DNA from: Antitrichia curtipendula | Taxonomy: Eukaryota > Streptophyta > Bryopsida > Hypnales > Leucodontaceae | Assembly: GCA_951230915.1 (NCBI GenBank) | Contig: OX579634.1 | Location: 15,092,725-15,156,724 of the forward strand | DNA: 64,000 nucleotides | Direction of reading: 5' to 3' | Part shown: one piece after another, positions 1-13,000 of the stretch | Layout of the letters: each line of letters begins with the position of its first letter | Numbering within the stretch: position 1 is the stretch's first letter | The notes under the pieces: model-generated | The model's database searches: none | Seen by the model: the letters and a program-made list of their open reading frames with translations, nothing else | What the model was told of the DNA's origin: nothing | Made by a program: the position numbers and the translations under genes

Positions 1-2122
1 CGTCTGCCCTTGATTCGCTCGGGTCGGTTGTTCCCAAGTTGTCAATCAAATTGAAACGCCGTTGAAATCGATATCGTCGTTGAAACTCGGAGACCCAAAC
101 CCAGGCTGCACACAGTGTTGGAGCGTACTCCTCTTCTAAATCCCTTCGTCTCCATGGAGTTGACAAGGAACACCAGTGAGGCTTCTGAGTGGGAGTGTCC
201 GAACGTCTTGGCGTCTTCGCATCTTGACTCTTGGAATCGTTGTCGAAGTCCGGTGGTCAAGCTTGACGAGACCCAGAATCGGGAGATGATTCTCGTCACT
301 TGACGAAAGCAAGCTCATATCTGGAGCATCTGTGACGAACCTCCGAATGTTGCAAGGCCAGCATAAATTGTCTGATCAGACTTGAGTGGAAAGTCATCTT
401 CTAACTCGTGAGGCATAATTGAGTGTAGCGCTATCGTCGATACAGTTTCGGCAACGTACTTCTTTCCTGTTCAGCTCTGTTAAGGTTTACCAACATTAGT
501 GACCTTGTGCCATTCAAGGAGATTGAACAGCTAGAAAAAGAACCTGCCGTATGTTTATCCGGTATTGGCTTGGAATCCTGCCTCCTTGTAATTAGATTCA
601 ATTTATAGCATTTATTCGGGAGCTCATTCCGGTGCTTTTTATAACCAAACTGCAATCTGGTTGCTAGTTCGGTTGATGGGTATATTTAAGGCGGTCAGTG
701 ATATTCAACGCCTTTCGTAATCCTCCAATTGGGGCGATTAGTATCCCTGATTTTAGGGCAACTTTGAAATTGACTTGCAGTCCTCAATGCCGCTGAAACT
801 CCAACCCAGCTCTGAACAAAGCCGAGCATCAACCCAAGTTCAATGCTTGTTGCACCCTGTCTAATTAGATATCCTTCGGATTTCCGGCAAATCCTTCAGC
901 AAATCCTTCGTCAGACACGGGAAGCACCAACCCCCTGAGACTGTCTGGGCGGGCTAGCTCTTAGGCCGTTTGGTCTTTTCAATTTCAATGCAGCCTTGGA
1001 CGATTTGTGAAGGGGCTGCCGTCTCAGAGTATGCCCACAGCATGAGCGACAATGTGCAAAACAGCTAGCGGTAGACTTATTGGCAGTACCGTTCTCCCGG
1101 CGCGATTAGTTATTGCCTCTTGCACAGGCTCCATTTGGGAGATCGCCTGTCTCTTTAGGTTCAATTAAGAGTGAGCTTGTTTTTGGTTCGAGACGAAGAC
1201 TTAGCTAACGACCCCAACAGGCAGCGACAAATCCAGAAGAATATTTCATGGTCAATTAGAAGCTGCACAGGCTTGGAAGGGAGGTTAATATCGAGCTCGC
1301 CAAGTTGTTCTCCATGGATATTTTCAAGCACGGGGAGAAATCTGACTCACAGCGAAAAGTCACGGTCCCCAGAGTGAGGATATGGACTCGGTTGTCGCCC
1401 ATGTATATATTCCGTGTGTTCCGCGATACTTATGTGAGAGGGTGTGTGACCTTCGGCAACAGCGCAAAAGTCAATGCAATTGCGCATAGCGCCGCTTTCC
1501 AAATCTCGTGTAATGAGAATTCCCTCAGCCGCTCGAGTTCACAGTGCGTCCGTGACAACGTTACCTCAGCTCAGGAGCTTCTGGAGTTATCCGCCAAGTT
1601 CAGTCGCGAAGTATCAGAGCAAGAATCGGTTCAATCAGGGCGTAAACATCTAACAGCAAATGGTACGATCCTACTGTCTCTCGCATGTGATGTTATGAAT
1701 AGGAAAACCAGCAGCTCGCACTCATATAAACCACCTTCCTATTCTGTTCAGTATACTCTCTTACTGTGCCACAATCAGAATCTATATGTGCAACGTCTCA
1801 AATACAGAACTAACAGAAGCTCATCATCTTAGTTAGGAGAGAAGGAAACTAGCCGATGTTGAATTCTCTGTCTCACATTCGAATTCAACCATAGAAAATT
1901 ATATTGAATTAAATTAAAAACTGGAATAAGTTTTTTGATATTAATTACAAACACAATTTTCATTTTGCAAATACGTCGAGAAGGTTTTGAGATGATTTTA
2001 GAAAAAAAAATTCAATGCAATTGAAAACCTGTATAAAAGAATTTTACTAATGAACTGATTCTTGACCTAATAAGAGCATAAGCAGAAGGTAGACAACTTT
2101 TGGGCACACTCCAAGCACTCAC
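1..2122. other. Intergenic or intronic DNA, no confident gene
   Basis: This stretch is less AT-rich than most of the window. It contains only short overlapping ORFs on both strands, the longest on + at about 1305-1832 (175 codons). None has a recognisable domain and the codon content looks random. It could be promoter, UTR or a long intron of the gene fragment at 2.1-2.8 kb, or of a gene lying left of the window. I can assign no function. Confidence 0.5.
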
Positions 2123-2773
2123 ATGTTCCAGGAACTGCTCTGGTTCCCCTCTTTAGCTGTTGATACCTCACTCAAGTGCGTCAATTGTTTCGAATTGTGC
2201 GATCCTGATGAATCATGTGGTTCAGGATTGACATTGGCCGATCTACAAGGCTACGCGAGCGCCAGCCCCAGCCCTGGTCGCAGCCCTCTCCGCGCTCGTC
2301 CAAGCTTCGACGCGGTGCCAGAGAGCGAGCAATACACCGACCCGCGACTCTCCAACGGCAGCCAACTGAAGATGCAGGACCTGTTCCAAACCTCCGCGCT
2401 TCACCCCACGGAGTTCCTCCAATCCTCATCGCGGCGAGTGGCGTCTCTCGACAGCTCCTATCAGCTCGGCCTTCCGCCGCGGACCAGCGGCTTCACCATC
2501 ACCAGAGCCGCCAGTGAGCGGCTGCGGTCACTCTCTCGATACGCCTCCACGGGCTCTGATCCAAATAAGCCAGTGAGTCCCCTCCCTCGCGCTTCCTCCC
2601 GGCGGCCTGAACGATTCGCGAGCATGCCATCCTCAACCAGAATGAAATCATCGAGAAGGGCAGTCGCTCCATTCGACGACTTTATTCGGACACGCTCGGG
2701 AAAATCGGCAAACAAACCAAATCCTTTCAGAGAGTATGACACTAGGCTTCCATCGATACCTCTTTCAGTGTAA
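2123..2773 (+). CDS. Putative Ser/Pro/Arg-rich protein or terminal exon, unknown function
   Basis: This ORF of 216 codons runs from an ATG at 2123 to a stop at 2773 and is clearly GC-richer than its surroundings. I do not recognise the protein. From about residue 35 on it is Ser-, Pro- and Arg-rich with SPSPGRSP, LRSLSRYAST and SSRRPERF-type stretches, so it is probably disordered. No membrane segment or catalytic motif is visible. The first 34 residues look unlike the rest and end at a possible splice acceptor (ttcag before 2226). The coding part may therefore start at about 2226 as the last exon of a gene whose earlier exons lie upstream or outside the window. Its codon use resembles the confirmed exons here, which is the main reason to list it. 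Confidence 0.4.
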   Translation: MFQELLWFPSLAVDTSLKCVNCFELCDPDESCGSGLTLADLQGYASASPSPGRSPLRARPSFDAVPESEQYTDPRLSNGSQLKMQDLFQTSALHPTEFLQSSSRRVASLDSSYQLGLPPRTSGFTITRAASERLRSLSRYASTGSDPNKPVSPLPRASSRRPERFASMPSSTRMKSSRRAVAPFDDFIRTRSGKSANKPNPFREYDTRLPSIPLSV

Positions 2774-5085
2774 ACGTCACAGAACCAAACCCTAATTGGA
2801 GGTCGTCACGGTCACCGTGGAAATGGTTTCCTCAGGTATTCTTTGCACAGCAATGCACTTGTACAGGAAAGCTCGTAAGAATTCTGACGGCAGTTGTACT
2901 CCCGCTTAAGGAGAAAGTACGCCCTTCTCCTTCTAGTGGATCACCATAGCCAGAGGAGTGGCAACGAAACTGCTGCAGTGAGCACTGGAAGCATCCAGCA
3001 GGAACCCTAAATGTGAATTATCTAAGTCTTGTCACTAACATGAATGTCAACAAAGACATTTTAGGAATAGGTAGTTGCATCTACGAATATTTGTGAAGTG
3101 TTTCACCTTTCATTGCTACATTGTCAAAGTAATAAACAATGAATTGTCATTCGCAACTCTTCATCATCTATTTTTTGATGTCAAGATTTACACCATACAA
3201 TTGGAAGGATATGCTATGATTACTATTTTTGTCCTTTTTATCAAAAAAATAATCCAACTATATTTAATTATTAATCCCTAAAGGATTAGGGGTGTTTGAG
3301 TATAGTCTTTGTTTTCTTGACAAGCTCTTGTAACAAACATAATTCCTCATTCGCATGGAATAATTTTGATGATTGCCATTGTTGAAATGAAACAAGACTA
3401 ATTTAGCTTTCCTACAAAATAAAATAAAAAGATTAAAAAAATTGCACAATTTTTGAGAAAATGCCCATGTTGACAAGATTGATGAAAGATGTTCAGTTAG
3501 GTAGTACTTTGTATGTACGCTGAAATCAAAATGTTGAAATCGGAATACTCAAAAGTGATCCAAAAATTCTGATTTTTTTCTCCACATGTGCATATCATCA
3601 TAATATTGATGTGCAATTTATTTCAAATCATTTCGAGGTGTAGAAAAAAAGATATGAGAATGTGAACAAGCCTTCTATTTTTATTGTAGATTCATCAATT
3701 TGATTTCCATTTTGTTTGACTACTTCATTTCCATATATTCTAGTGTACTATCTATCTCAATATTTTATAAATTAATATTTATTTATTTATTAAATTTTTT
3801 GCACTAAAAATGATCATTTTTGTGAGGTTTTTTCTAAACATACAACAACAAATATAAAAATCAAATAAATTAAAGATATTGAAATAAACTAAATTAAAAA
3901 ATATGTGAAGATGATGAAACATGAATAACATACACATTAAATAAGATTGTTTACTTTGTTTACTTTGTTATGGTGAGATCTCTAGACTAGCATGTGAGCC
4001 TAAAAATGCAAGCCTTGAGACTAGATGTAAAGTAGATAGTCTACAACTATTGAAGGTGTCTATAACATACAGCCTTAGAATATAAGTATCCTATAAACAT
4101 GGAAGGTACTTATAACATAGGTACCTATAATATAAATATCCTAGCTATAACTATAGAAAGCACCTATAACGTAGGAGCCTAGGCTTCTAGGCTCCTGGAC
4201 TCAAGATCTAGGCTCACATACTTGCAACTGTGAATCACTAGAAGTAAGTGTCCGCTATTTGTATTTATGGTATTGTTAGAAAATTCCTTGCAAGGAAGGG
4301 CCCACAAACTTCATGTTTATGGTAATTGGTCACACAATGTAAAAGTTATGGAATTTAGGGTTACTTTTGAATCTTCAATTATTCTAAATTATGGATTTTT
4401 TGTTTATTTCTTTGTTATGTCCCTTTTTGTTTTTTGCTTATACTTTGATCATCTTTTGCTTTGTAACATAGTCCCTTTTTTTTTGCTTATGCTTTAATTA
4501 TCTTCTAATTTGTAATAATGTTATTAATTTTGGTAGCATATAAAGAGATGTCTAATTTGTTATTTTTTTTTTTGTACTTTCTTTATGGTGCCTAAACATT
4601 GAGGTAGTATTAGTTTATGTATTGAACATGATCGAGTAAGAGATGAATCATCTTATCCACTCAAAATGAAGTTGTCGACAATATCAACAAAGAAGCTAAG
4701 TCATTTAAATATTTTTAGGGGTGTCTTAAGCATTCTTGAGTGCAAACGTTGTAGTCCTAAAGGTGGGTTCTAACAATGATAACATATATTCTACTTAATA
4801 TAGTGAAATCTGATCTTATATATTTGATTAAATTTATTTGAGACATGTTTGAACAAAAAATTCATATTGGTTAAATTTTCATCATATTTAAAAAAATTCT
4901 ACTAATAATTAAATTCTACCAAATATGTTGTATCCAAAAAAGGAATAATAAAATAATCATATAATAAATAAAGACTTTTATTGTGAGTAATGAAAATTTG
5001 AAAACATCCATTAAAATTTTCAAAAGGATTTATTAGTATTTATGAGGTTTACTTCAACAAATTGTCTTATTAGTTAAGAAGTATT
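2774..5085. other. AT-rich intergenic DNA
   Basis: No gene is recognised here. Apart from homopolymer-rich filler, the only structure is at about 4040-4190, where two to three diverged copies of a roughly 55-bp unit (variants of ATAACATAGGTACC followed by ATATAAGTATCCTA) lie in tandem. Short ORFs at 3075-3281 and 4267-4497 are what AT-rich DNA gives by chance. Confidence 0.6.
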
Positions 5086-5298
5086 TTTTAATTTAATTTA
5101 ATTTTTAATTTAATTTTTAATTTGATTTAATTTTTAATTTGATTTAATTTTTAATTTGATTTAATTTTTAATTTGATTTAATTTTTAATTTGATTTAATT
5201 TTTAATTTGATTTAATTTTTAATTTGATTTAATTTTTTAATTTGATTTAATTTTTAATTTGATTTAATTTTTAATTTAATTTAATTTTTAATTTAATT
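5086..5298. repeat. 17-bp AT-rich minisatellite
   Basis: About a dozen head-to-tail copies of a 17-bp unit of the form AATTTGATTTAATTTTT. The edge copies vary, losing the single G. It contains only A, T and one G per unit. It is a simple tandem array and no coding role is likely. Confidence 0.9.
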
Positions 5299-5944
5299 GA
5301 TCGAGATTGAACAAAGCTATGTATAATCAAGTAATCAAGGTGTTATTCAATTGCAAAAGAGATCATATCAATAAATTTTGAATGACACTTTATAAACAAT
5401 CTAAGGTTTGAAAATAATTATAAATTCTTCATTGGTTTCTTCTTACAATAATAACATTTAGCTATTTGCATAAAACAATGAGCAAGTGGGCAGAATGACC
5501 TAGTGTTGTTAGAGAATTAAAATCCAAAGGTTCAATGACAAATCGTGTCCAACATCCGGACATCTAAATGCAGCATTAAAAAAATAAATCCAACTGTACC
5601 TTCTACAAGCTAAACTTATTACAGCCTAGGTGGACAAAAAGGTAGACTCCCTTTGGTAAACAACTAAACATGGGACAACAAACAAAATATTACAAGATGG
5701 ATTAGTTTAGACCAAAGTTGACAAAGATTGAACTAAAGGTGAAACTCAAAGTGGTGAATGGGTGGATCAATGACAATCAACCTTTTGTGGTGGATGACTA
5801 TTTACCTTGATGGGATAAAATCCAATATCTCTCTATCATTGGACATCTAACAGTCTCTTGTTTGAGTGAAGTCCATCACTCAAACAATCCTAATTATTAT
5901 GTGAACTTAGCCACTTAGGAATAATCTTGTCTTAAATTGTTAGA
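5299..5944. other. AT-rich intergenic DNA
   Basis: No gene is seen. This stretch leads into the broken WRI1 last-exon copy, but I see no match to the introns or upstream exons of the intact gene at 10-14 kb. Confidence 0.5.
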
Positions 5945-6690
5945 TGAACAAATGGAGCACCAAAAGGGCCCAAAAGTAATGCTTCAAAGAATAGTTTCAA
6001 AGAAAGTCAAATATCATATCAAAGACAAATGAAGGATATTTACTTGAATAACTCGCAAACAATAAAAAAAATGTGATGCAATCATTTGTTAAAGATCAAA
6101 ACTTGTCAACAACCAATATAATGAATCCTTGCCTTGGCGTGAGTCTTAATGCAATTACATTGGACATTCTTCATACATCTAAGTTATTAAGGTATTGTTG
6201 TCAATTTGAACAAGATAAATTGTTCATGCAATTCTCAAGATTCAGTATTTGTAGGTGTCAGAGAAACAAGTGGCTCAAACAATATTGCTTTGAAGAACGC
6301 CAAACAAGAAGGATTTTTTTTTCACCTAGCTTCACCAAATGATCATAATATGGATTTAGTATTTGGTTAAAATGACTTCTTGGTTGACTTTAATTTTGAA
6401 AGCACAACTACCATGCTATTAGAGTTTGTATAAAATGGATGACAAACATGTAATTTCTTTTTCATAGTGTTCTATTCTTTAAAAAATTAGTTGTACTATA
6501 CAACTTATGCAACATCACAAACAAGATAGAAGATTGTAAAGGAAAAAATAGATTTGATTATAGAGTGATCTCTATAATAGAAAATAATATCAAATTTAGA
6601 ACTTTTAGGCTTTCAAATAACTATATCACTGGTGGTTTGGTGTATACACTTTTTTTAATTTAAAAAAATTCAACACTAGTAGTGCCCTGT
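5945..6690 (+). pseudogene. Broken copy of the last exon and 3' region of the WRI1-like gene
   Basis: Base by base this segment parallels the last exon and 3' flank of the intact AP2 gene at about 13640-14320. Shared stretches include gaaGGGCCCAA, ATGATGCA, AACCAATA and GAACGCCAAACAAGAAG. Residues MMQS..NLSTTN..NP.LG.SL can still be read from 6073. After FMQ (about 6230) a one-base insertion (CAATTCTCAAG against CAGTCTCAAG) shifts the frame, and further indels and a stop follow. The similarity continues past the stop codon into the 3' region (6420-6690), and the upstream AP2-domain exons are absent. This is therefore a partial genomic duplicate without the DNA-binding domain. It cannot make an AP2 protein. 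Confidence 0.85.
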
Positions 6691-9049
6691 CAACTTCCTA
6701 AATTTTATTTTTTTTAAATTAATAATAATTTTTTGTAATTGCACTGCTACTGTGCAGTGTCACGGCCCTATGCAAGCTTGAAATTTTTCTTAATGTTAGT
6801 GTGAATATGAATAAAATAAAGAATTGGTTATACTTAAGATCAATTCATTTGCCCATCAATAACTTTTTTGATCAAATAACAATTATGATTGTATCTAAAA
6901 TGATGTTGTCTTGATTGTCAATGGTATTTTGGCTCAATATATCTAAAATGAGAGTTTCATACAATACCATAGATAGTGTCACAAAAATACAATTGATTTC
7001 CAATTATAGCTAGCACCTATCATGTAGCAAATAGACAACGAATTGTAAATTGTTAGAACAATATTGTGTTTAATGATGGATTTGTTTAGCTCCTTGCTAA
7101 GGTAAACATACTAAAATTGTAATCCTTTTCTAGAAGCAACCCCAATAGATTCATACTTAAAATGTATATGGTCATATCATAAGTCAAGGTTCACTTTTGA
7201 GAACACTATTTTTCAAAAATGTCCTAATTTCTTTCCTTTCAGCTACAAATGAACAAATTTTGTTGTTTACTTATTGATGGTTGCAAAAAATAGTACATAA
7301 TATCTACTATGACCTTGTCAAAAAAACATTAAAATAAAAATATGAGCTTATTTCCTATTATTAGCCACTAAAAAATAAATTGGTTTGGGATTTTTGGTCT
7401 ACAATGATGATATTACTTTTTTTATTCACACACAAATTAGATTTTTAGGCCCACATTTTTGTTGCAAATTCAAAAATGCAATTTGCATGCATATGCATGT
7501 TTAGTGCATAAACTATGAATTATTGAGTTTTTTGGCCACACAAATTTAATTTCTATAATAATTGAAGAACATGTGAAGTGTTGCCACTAATTAGTTTTTT
7601 TGACACTTGAAGTCATGGCCCTTCAAATATTCTTTGAAGGTGATGGCAAAAGAAATCAATGTTTAGACCATTAAAATTTCATTTTGAAACTTTTGTTCAT
7701 TTTAAGCCCCTCCTACTTTATAGTACTTTAATACAACAATCCCTTGTTTAGATTTTAGAATAAGATTTTTTTTGAAATTTTAGTAAATTTATGAATATTT
7801 CTCAATGTTTTGTTGCTCTACTCAAATGAATCACAATAATGCAATGTATTTCCTTAAAGTCTTTCACAAAGTGAATTCAAGCTCTGATTTTTTGAGTGGT
7901 AATTTAAAACCCTTGCATCTACATTATACTGAAATATTTAATCTCCATTCCACATATTCTAATGTTTCATGAGTTTTGAAGTTGAGTTTCCCCATGGGCA
8001 AAGAGTGGAAAAAAATCCACTTTGTACACTAATCACATAGATTTCACAAATGGTAAAGAGAGTTTCAATTGAATTTTTTAATGTGTTCAACATATGAAGG
8101 TGATATTAAGATCCTACAATTACAATTGTCATTTTTTACAATTTTTTCATCCAAGAACCTTAATCCAAAGTGGCCATTTTTGGCATTTGGAGGATCAAAA
8201 TGCAAAGGTTAAAATACTTTAATTTTTATTTGATCTTATCGATTATTAGAAAAGGATTTAAATATATTGCGGACTATCATAATATTCTTGAATAGGAAGA
8301 ATTAGGTATCTTTTTGACAATAGCACTATAGCACGTATTACAATAGCATGATTTGAAAAAGCATTTCATTCAAGACCTTGCAATGAGAAGTCTTGAAGTG
8401 ATGATGGGATGTGTCCATCTATAATGATTTGCTAAAAAATAAGTGATATATTGTCACTTGTATGGTTATGGGTTTCCTCAAATTACAAATCTTCATTTAT
8501 CAAATATTTTTATTTCCTCAATTTGAGAGATTGCATATCTTATCTAAAATTAGAACCACAAGGTACAACAAGCAAAGGGCCCTCAAGCAAACATTTCAAG
8601 AATGTTATGATATTTATTGAATACTTGAATAAATTATTTTCTTTGTAAACAACTATTCAACAAATGCAAAATTGAAAATAATTAACCACTCCCACAAAGC
8701 CATGACATATCCTAACCGCATTCATTCATTCTCCAATACCTCACCATAACACTTGTCCACTACATCCCAAAATATTCTTTCCTCTTCTTTATCTCCCTAC
8801 TTAAACATAGAGACAATGTCCTTTCTAACCAAGGTATGTGTCTATTTAAAGCATTCCTCATCTTGACCTTCGGGTCAAACATGGGGCACTTTTTGAAGAG
8901 ACTCTTCATGTACAATAGCTACACCTAAATGGACCACTCTTCAAAATCAACCCCTATTTTTGAAGGGAAACTAAATAGGGAGGATACCCATAATGGTGTG
9001 CATTACAAGAACAAGTGTAAGGTGGAGTTGGTGGCTATTTTTAGTAGTA
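6691..9049. other. AT-rich intergenic DNA
   Basis: No gene is recognised on either strand. Only short random ORFs are present (for example 8451-8648 and 8929-9120, the latter running into the MITE). Confidence 0.6.
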
Positions 9050-9368
9050 TGGGCAATTTCGTTAAAATGGCATATTCCGTATGCCATTTTCAGAGCGGCC
9101 ACTTTGAACTGCAAAAGTGACATCTACTAGGGGTATAGATTACATAAATCTTTGTCTTATATAGATTTCAGAAATCTATCACTAATGTACATTTCAAATC
9201 GCGTGGTCTGAACTTTGAAAGCAACATTTATGACTGTTGTAGATTTCAGACATCTATAAGTGGTTTAGATTTCAGAAATCTAGGACAGTTGAACATTTTA
9301 GAGCGGCCGCTCTGAACTATGAAAACTGCCAAAGTTACGGAATTTCGCCATTTTAACGAAATTGCCCA
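9050..9368. mobile_element. MITE family A, copy 1 (319 bp)
   Basis: The ends are inverted repeats. The left end begins TGGGCAATTTCGTTAAAATG and the right end finishes CATTTTAACGAAATTGCCCA. The similarity continues inward through ATTCCGTA and an AGAGCGGCC motif found near both ends. There is no coding capacity. A second, more diverged member lies at 42515-42807. The flanking bases (gta and tta) leave the target-site duplication uncertain, so the superfamily is not assigned. Confidence 0.85.
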
Positions 9369-10060
9369 TTAGTATGCAATTCTATTTATAATATTGTAGA
9401 GGTGTCAACCTTACAAGTGGTCAATTTTGGGTACACTTTGTGTTGTTTTAGCTTCTTCTCTATGACTTGTTTTGATACTATTAGTGTCATTTCTTCATGT
9501 GCACCAAATGCATTTTGCATCACCTACATGACACTTTTAGCACCCTACACCTTACATCTTTGAAAATTTGTAACTAATTCACAATGTGTCCAAAACTTAT
9601 GGAACCACTTGCATTTTGATTCACAGTCCTTCACCAAGTGTGCAAAAATTGTAGTTCATTTTTCTAAAGCATATTGATTTGCCACAAAGCTTCTCCGTGC
9701 CATTTTAGGTATAGTTACCTTACGCCAATCAAAATGGTTGGAGTTGATTCTCTCTGCCCATTTACCAACTATCACATCACACTGCTAGATTAACATTATG
9801 TAAACTCTTTGAAACAAAGTGGGCCACTATCTCATGCTTATGTGACACTTTTCTACTTCTCAAAGGCACTTCATGTGTCAGTGACTCTTCGAACAGTAGT
9901 TCATCTTTGAGTTGAAAAGTTGTAACAAATTAAGCTTAACTTAAGTTGCACTGGCCAGCGTGCATATTAGAGTCCTACTTCGATCTCTTATTTTCTTGTC
10001 TATTTTCTTATTTCCCAATTCCTTCAAGCCTAAGCAAAACTCTAGCCGAGAACCACCACC
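9369..10060. promoter_or_regulatory. Upstream and 5' UTR region of the WRI1-like gene
   Basis: No other gene lies between the MITE and the ATG at 10061. The last 100-150 bases become less AT-rich and contain no in-frame ATG immediately before the chosen start, as expected for a 5' UTR. I cannot point to a specific TATA box or regulatory motif with confidence. Confidence 0.35.
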
Positions 10061-13000
10061 ATGTTGTTTACACGACAACAACGTGAAGCTGCCGCCGCTG
10101 GTGCAGCAGCAAGCGCATCGTCTTCGATGCCTAATCCTCCGCGCAGTGAGCATGGCGGATCCAATCCTCCGACAAGGAAGCTCCGAAGTCTCACAAGCAG
10201 GACTCCTCGTTTCACTGCAAATATTGCTCCGGCTGCTCCTCCTGCTGCAGCTGGTGTTGCCGCAGCGACAGACTTGAGGTTGAAGAAAAGCTCCAGATTC
10301 CGGGGTGTCACCAAGTATTTTCTTTTTCTTTTCTTTTTTTCGCTCTAAGTCTGTGGCTTCATGTGTAGCTCTGTGATGCATTTGATCATGATTACTAGCT
10401 TGTGTGCCAAGCAAGGTGCCGTTTGGGAAAATGAAGCATTAAAAAAAAGAGATTGGGATGAAGCAGTTGGGACCGAGTGTGATAATGCATACATACACAC
10501 GTTATTTATGTTCTTAATTGTGTTTTGACATCAACAGGCGGTATGAAGAGTTGGGGATCACAATGAAAGAGCGCTTTAATTAGCACAAATGAACGCTTGT
10601 GAGTGGCATTTTGAGCTCTTGATTTGAAGGATTTTAATGCTTGAAATGAAGCAAGTTGAGGGAGGTTAATTAGTGCTTGGGGTGGGTGTTTTGCTTGCTT
10701 GCTTTGTGCAGGCACCGTGTGACAGCACGTTTTGAAGCTCATTTGTGGGACAAGGGTGCGTACAACGTCAAGCAGAAGAAGAAGGGGAGACAAGGTACCA
10801 GGTCTTCACAACCGTAGTTCTATTGATTTTGAGTTTGTAAATAAAAAATAATTGAGCTTGTTGTACGCTGCTAGGATGCACTCTGATTTTCACATGTTGG
10901 GGATCTTGCGTTGGGGATCTTGCGTTGGGGATCTTGCGTTGGGATCTTGCGTCGTGCTAAGGTAAGTAAACCCAGAACCAACAAATTTAGAAACTTAACA
11001 CACATCATGTGGTTACATACCTGACTCATGACTTCCGTCCACACCAAGGTGTAACCACAAATCCATCGCTGCCGGATGAGTGCTGCTTCCTTTCACGCAT
11101 TCCTGCGTCGGTTAAACGCCATGATCTTGCTTCCGTAATCATAGTACTAGCTTCATTACCTGCAACTACGAACTATCGCAACGGTGGAAGCCTGGAACAG
11201 CTCTGACTTCCGTCGGTCCGTCCGTTAGTGGAACTTGTGGTATAAGCTACTGTGTATTCCCATTTTGACTCTAACTTACTGACATATTATATTACTCCGT
11301 ACTAACTTAATTACCTGCAACCACAAACTGTGAGTTGAAACGCTGGAACAGCTTCTCCGTCGGTCCGTCCATCAGTGGAAATGTGGTACACGCTAGCATT
11401 CCAGTTCAACACTGGAATCGGGCCGTCCATCCCCGGGATTTAACCTTCTCCACGTTTCGTCCGGGTGCTCAAACTTAGCCCTTGTCTCCTGAAAACCTTC
11501 AGTTAAGGTGGCTTTAGCCTTGGTGGAAATGGTTTCTTTATTGATTTTGAAATCTGGAAAGGAAGGAATTAAGGAACCGTTATTGTGGCCTTTGCTGTAG
11601 CAGTTTGCGCTTTTGAAACTTTCGCCCATCATTTCTGAGTTCTGCTACAAGAATGTTGGTCTTGTGCCGTTGTTATTAGCAAAGGGTGTGAGAGGGATGG
11701 GTGTCGCAAGATTCGGTGGTGATTTTGACGCGGCTCTAACGTTCACTGTCCTGCCACTCCTGCGCCTTCGACTACTACTGTTGGGACTAGAGTCTGTACA
11801 AAACGCGCATTGGTCACTCTAAGAGGAATCTCTACCACGCTAATTGATACACTTTCTTCAGCGACGTGTCGGCTTTCGCTTGAATCGGGGACTCAGTTTA
11901 CTGGGCTGCATGGGGCCTGATTTTATCACCACAGACGAACTAGAGTTTTTACTGAACTGACTCCTTGTTGTGGTGATTTTTAATTAGTATATCTTGGTGC
12001 TTACGACGATGAAATATCTGCTGCACAAGCATACGATCTTGCAGCTCTTAAATATTGGGGCCCTACAACCGTAATCAATTTCAAGGTACAATTTTCAACT
12101 CCACAACCATGATTTTTTTCCTTCAAGTTTCCGACATGGGAATTTCGAGTCAAAAGCTTATATGAAGATTTCATAGATTCATACAAACATTACAAATTGC
12201 ATCAGTAATATTAAGCATTTGAGTATGTTATTTTGCAATTGTAGGGATTTCCCGCTTGAATGGATATAATTTAGGAATTTTCATTATCTCAGCTTAAGTT
12301 GGACATGGACTTTACTAAAGTTTTTTTTATTGAACAAATTGTAAAAGAAGAAATCCTATCTAAATAGTTATTGACAACAAAAATAGATTTATTCTTAAAA
12401 GAAAATTAGATGATGTCCAAAGTGTTTGAGTAATAATAAATTTTAGTCCCCTCCCAATTGATATTTTGAATCACCATTGCAGGTGGAAAGTTACACTCAG
12501 CAACTCAAAGAAATGGAAGAAATTTCGAGGTCAGAGTTTCTTGCTGGACTTCGAAGGTTAGTAAGCAATAACACAATTAGTTAATTGCAATTAGCTAAGT
12601 AGAAGGGGTGGGTGGGCACAAAGAAAAATTAGCTTCAATTACAAAGAATTGTAAAATACAAACTAATCACTGGTCAACAGTTTCTTCTCAATTTTCCTTT
12701 TCTAAAGGTACTTGTATAATTTATATATTTGAATTATATTTATCATTTGAAATGGTTCAAATCTTAGATTTTAAATCTCATTTCTTCACAAGCTTGAAGA
12801 ACTTGAAAAGTATTTATTCTTAGTACTCATCACATTGTTGGATCTATTTAGGAAAAGCAGTGGATTTTCAAGAGGCCTATCCAAGTTTAGGGGAGTAGCA
12901 AGGTAACAAAGACATCCTCAAATCCAATCTTCTAATTTGTCTTTGAAACTTCAAACGGATTGGGCATCTTTACTAAGATATTCCATGTTATGTATAAATT

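Noticed and set aside
1305..1832. 175-codon ORF on the plus strand
   Set aside because: No domain, random-looking composition and no splice or context support; not called as a gene.
9941..10414. 157-codon minus-strand ORF over the WRI1 first exon
   Set aside because: It is antisense to a confirmed coding exon rich in GC/Ala codons, which opens the opposite frames.
10532..10600. Possible alternative exon 2 of the WRI1 gene (acceptor before GCGGTATGAAG)
   Set aside because: It joins in phase but gives RYEELG and then a stop; the acceptor at 10711 gives the conserved HR..FEAHLWD sequence instead.
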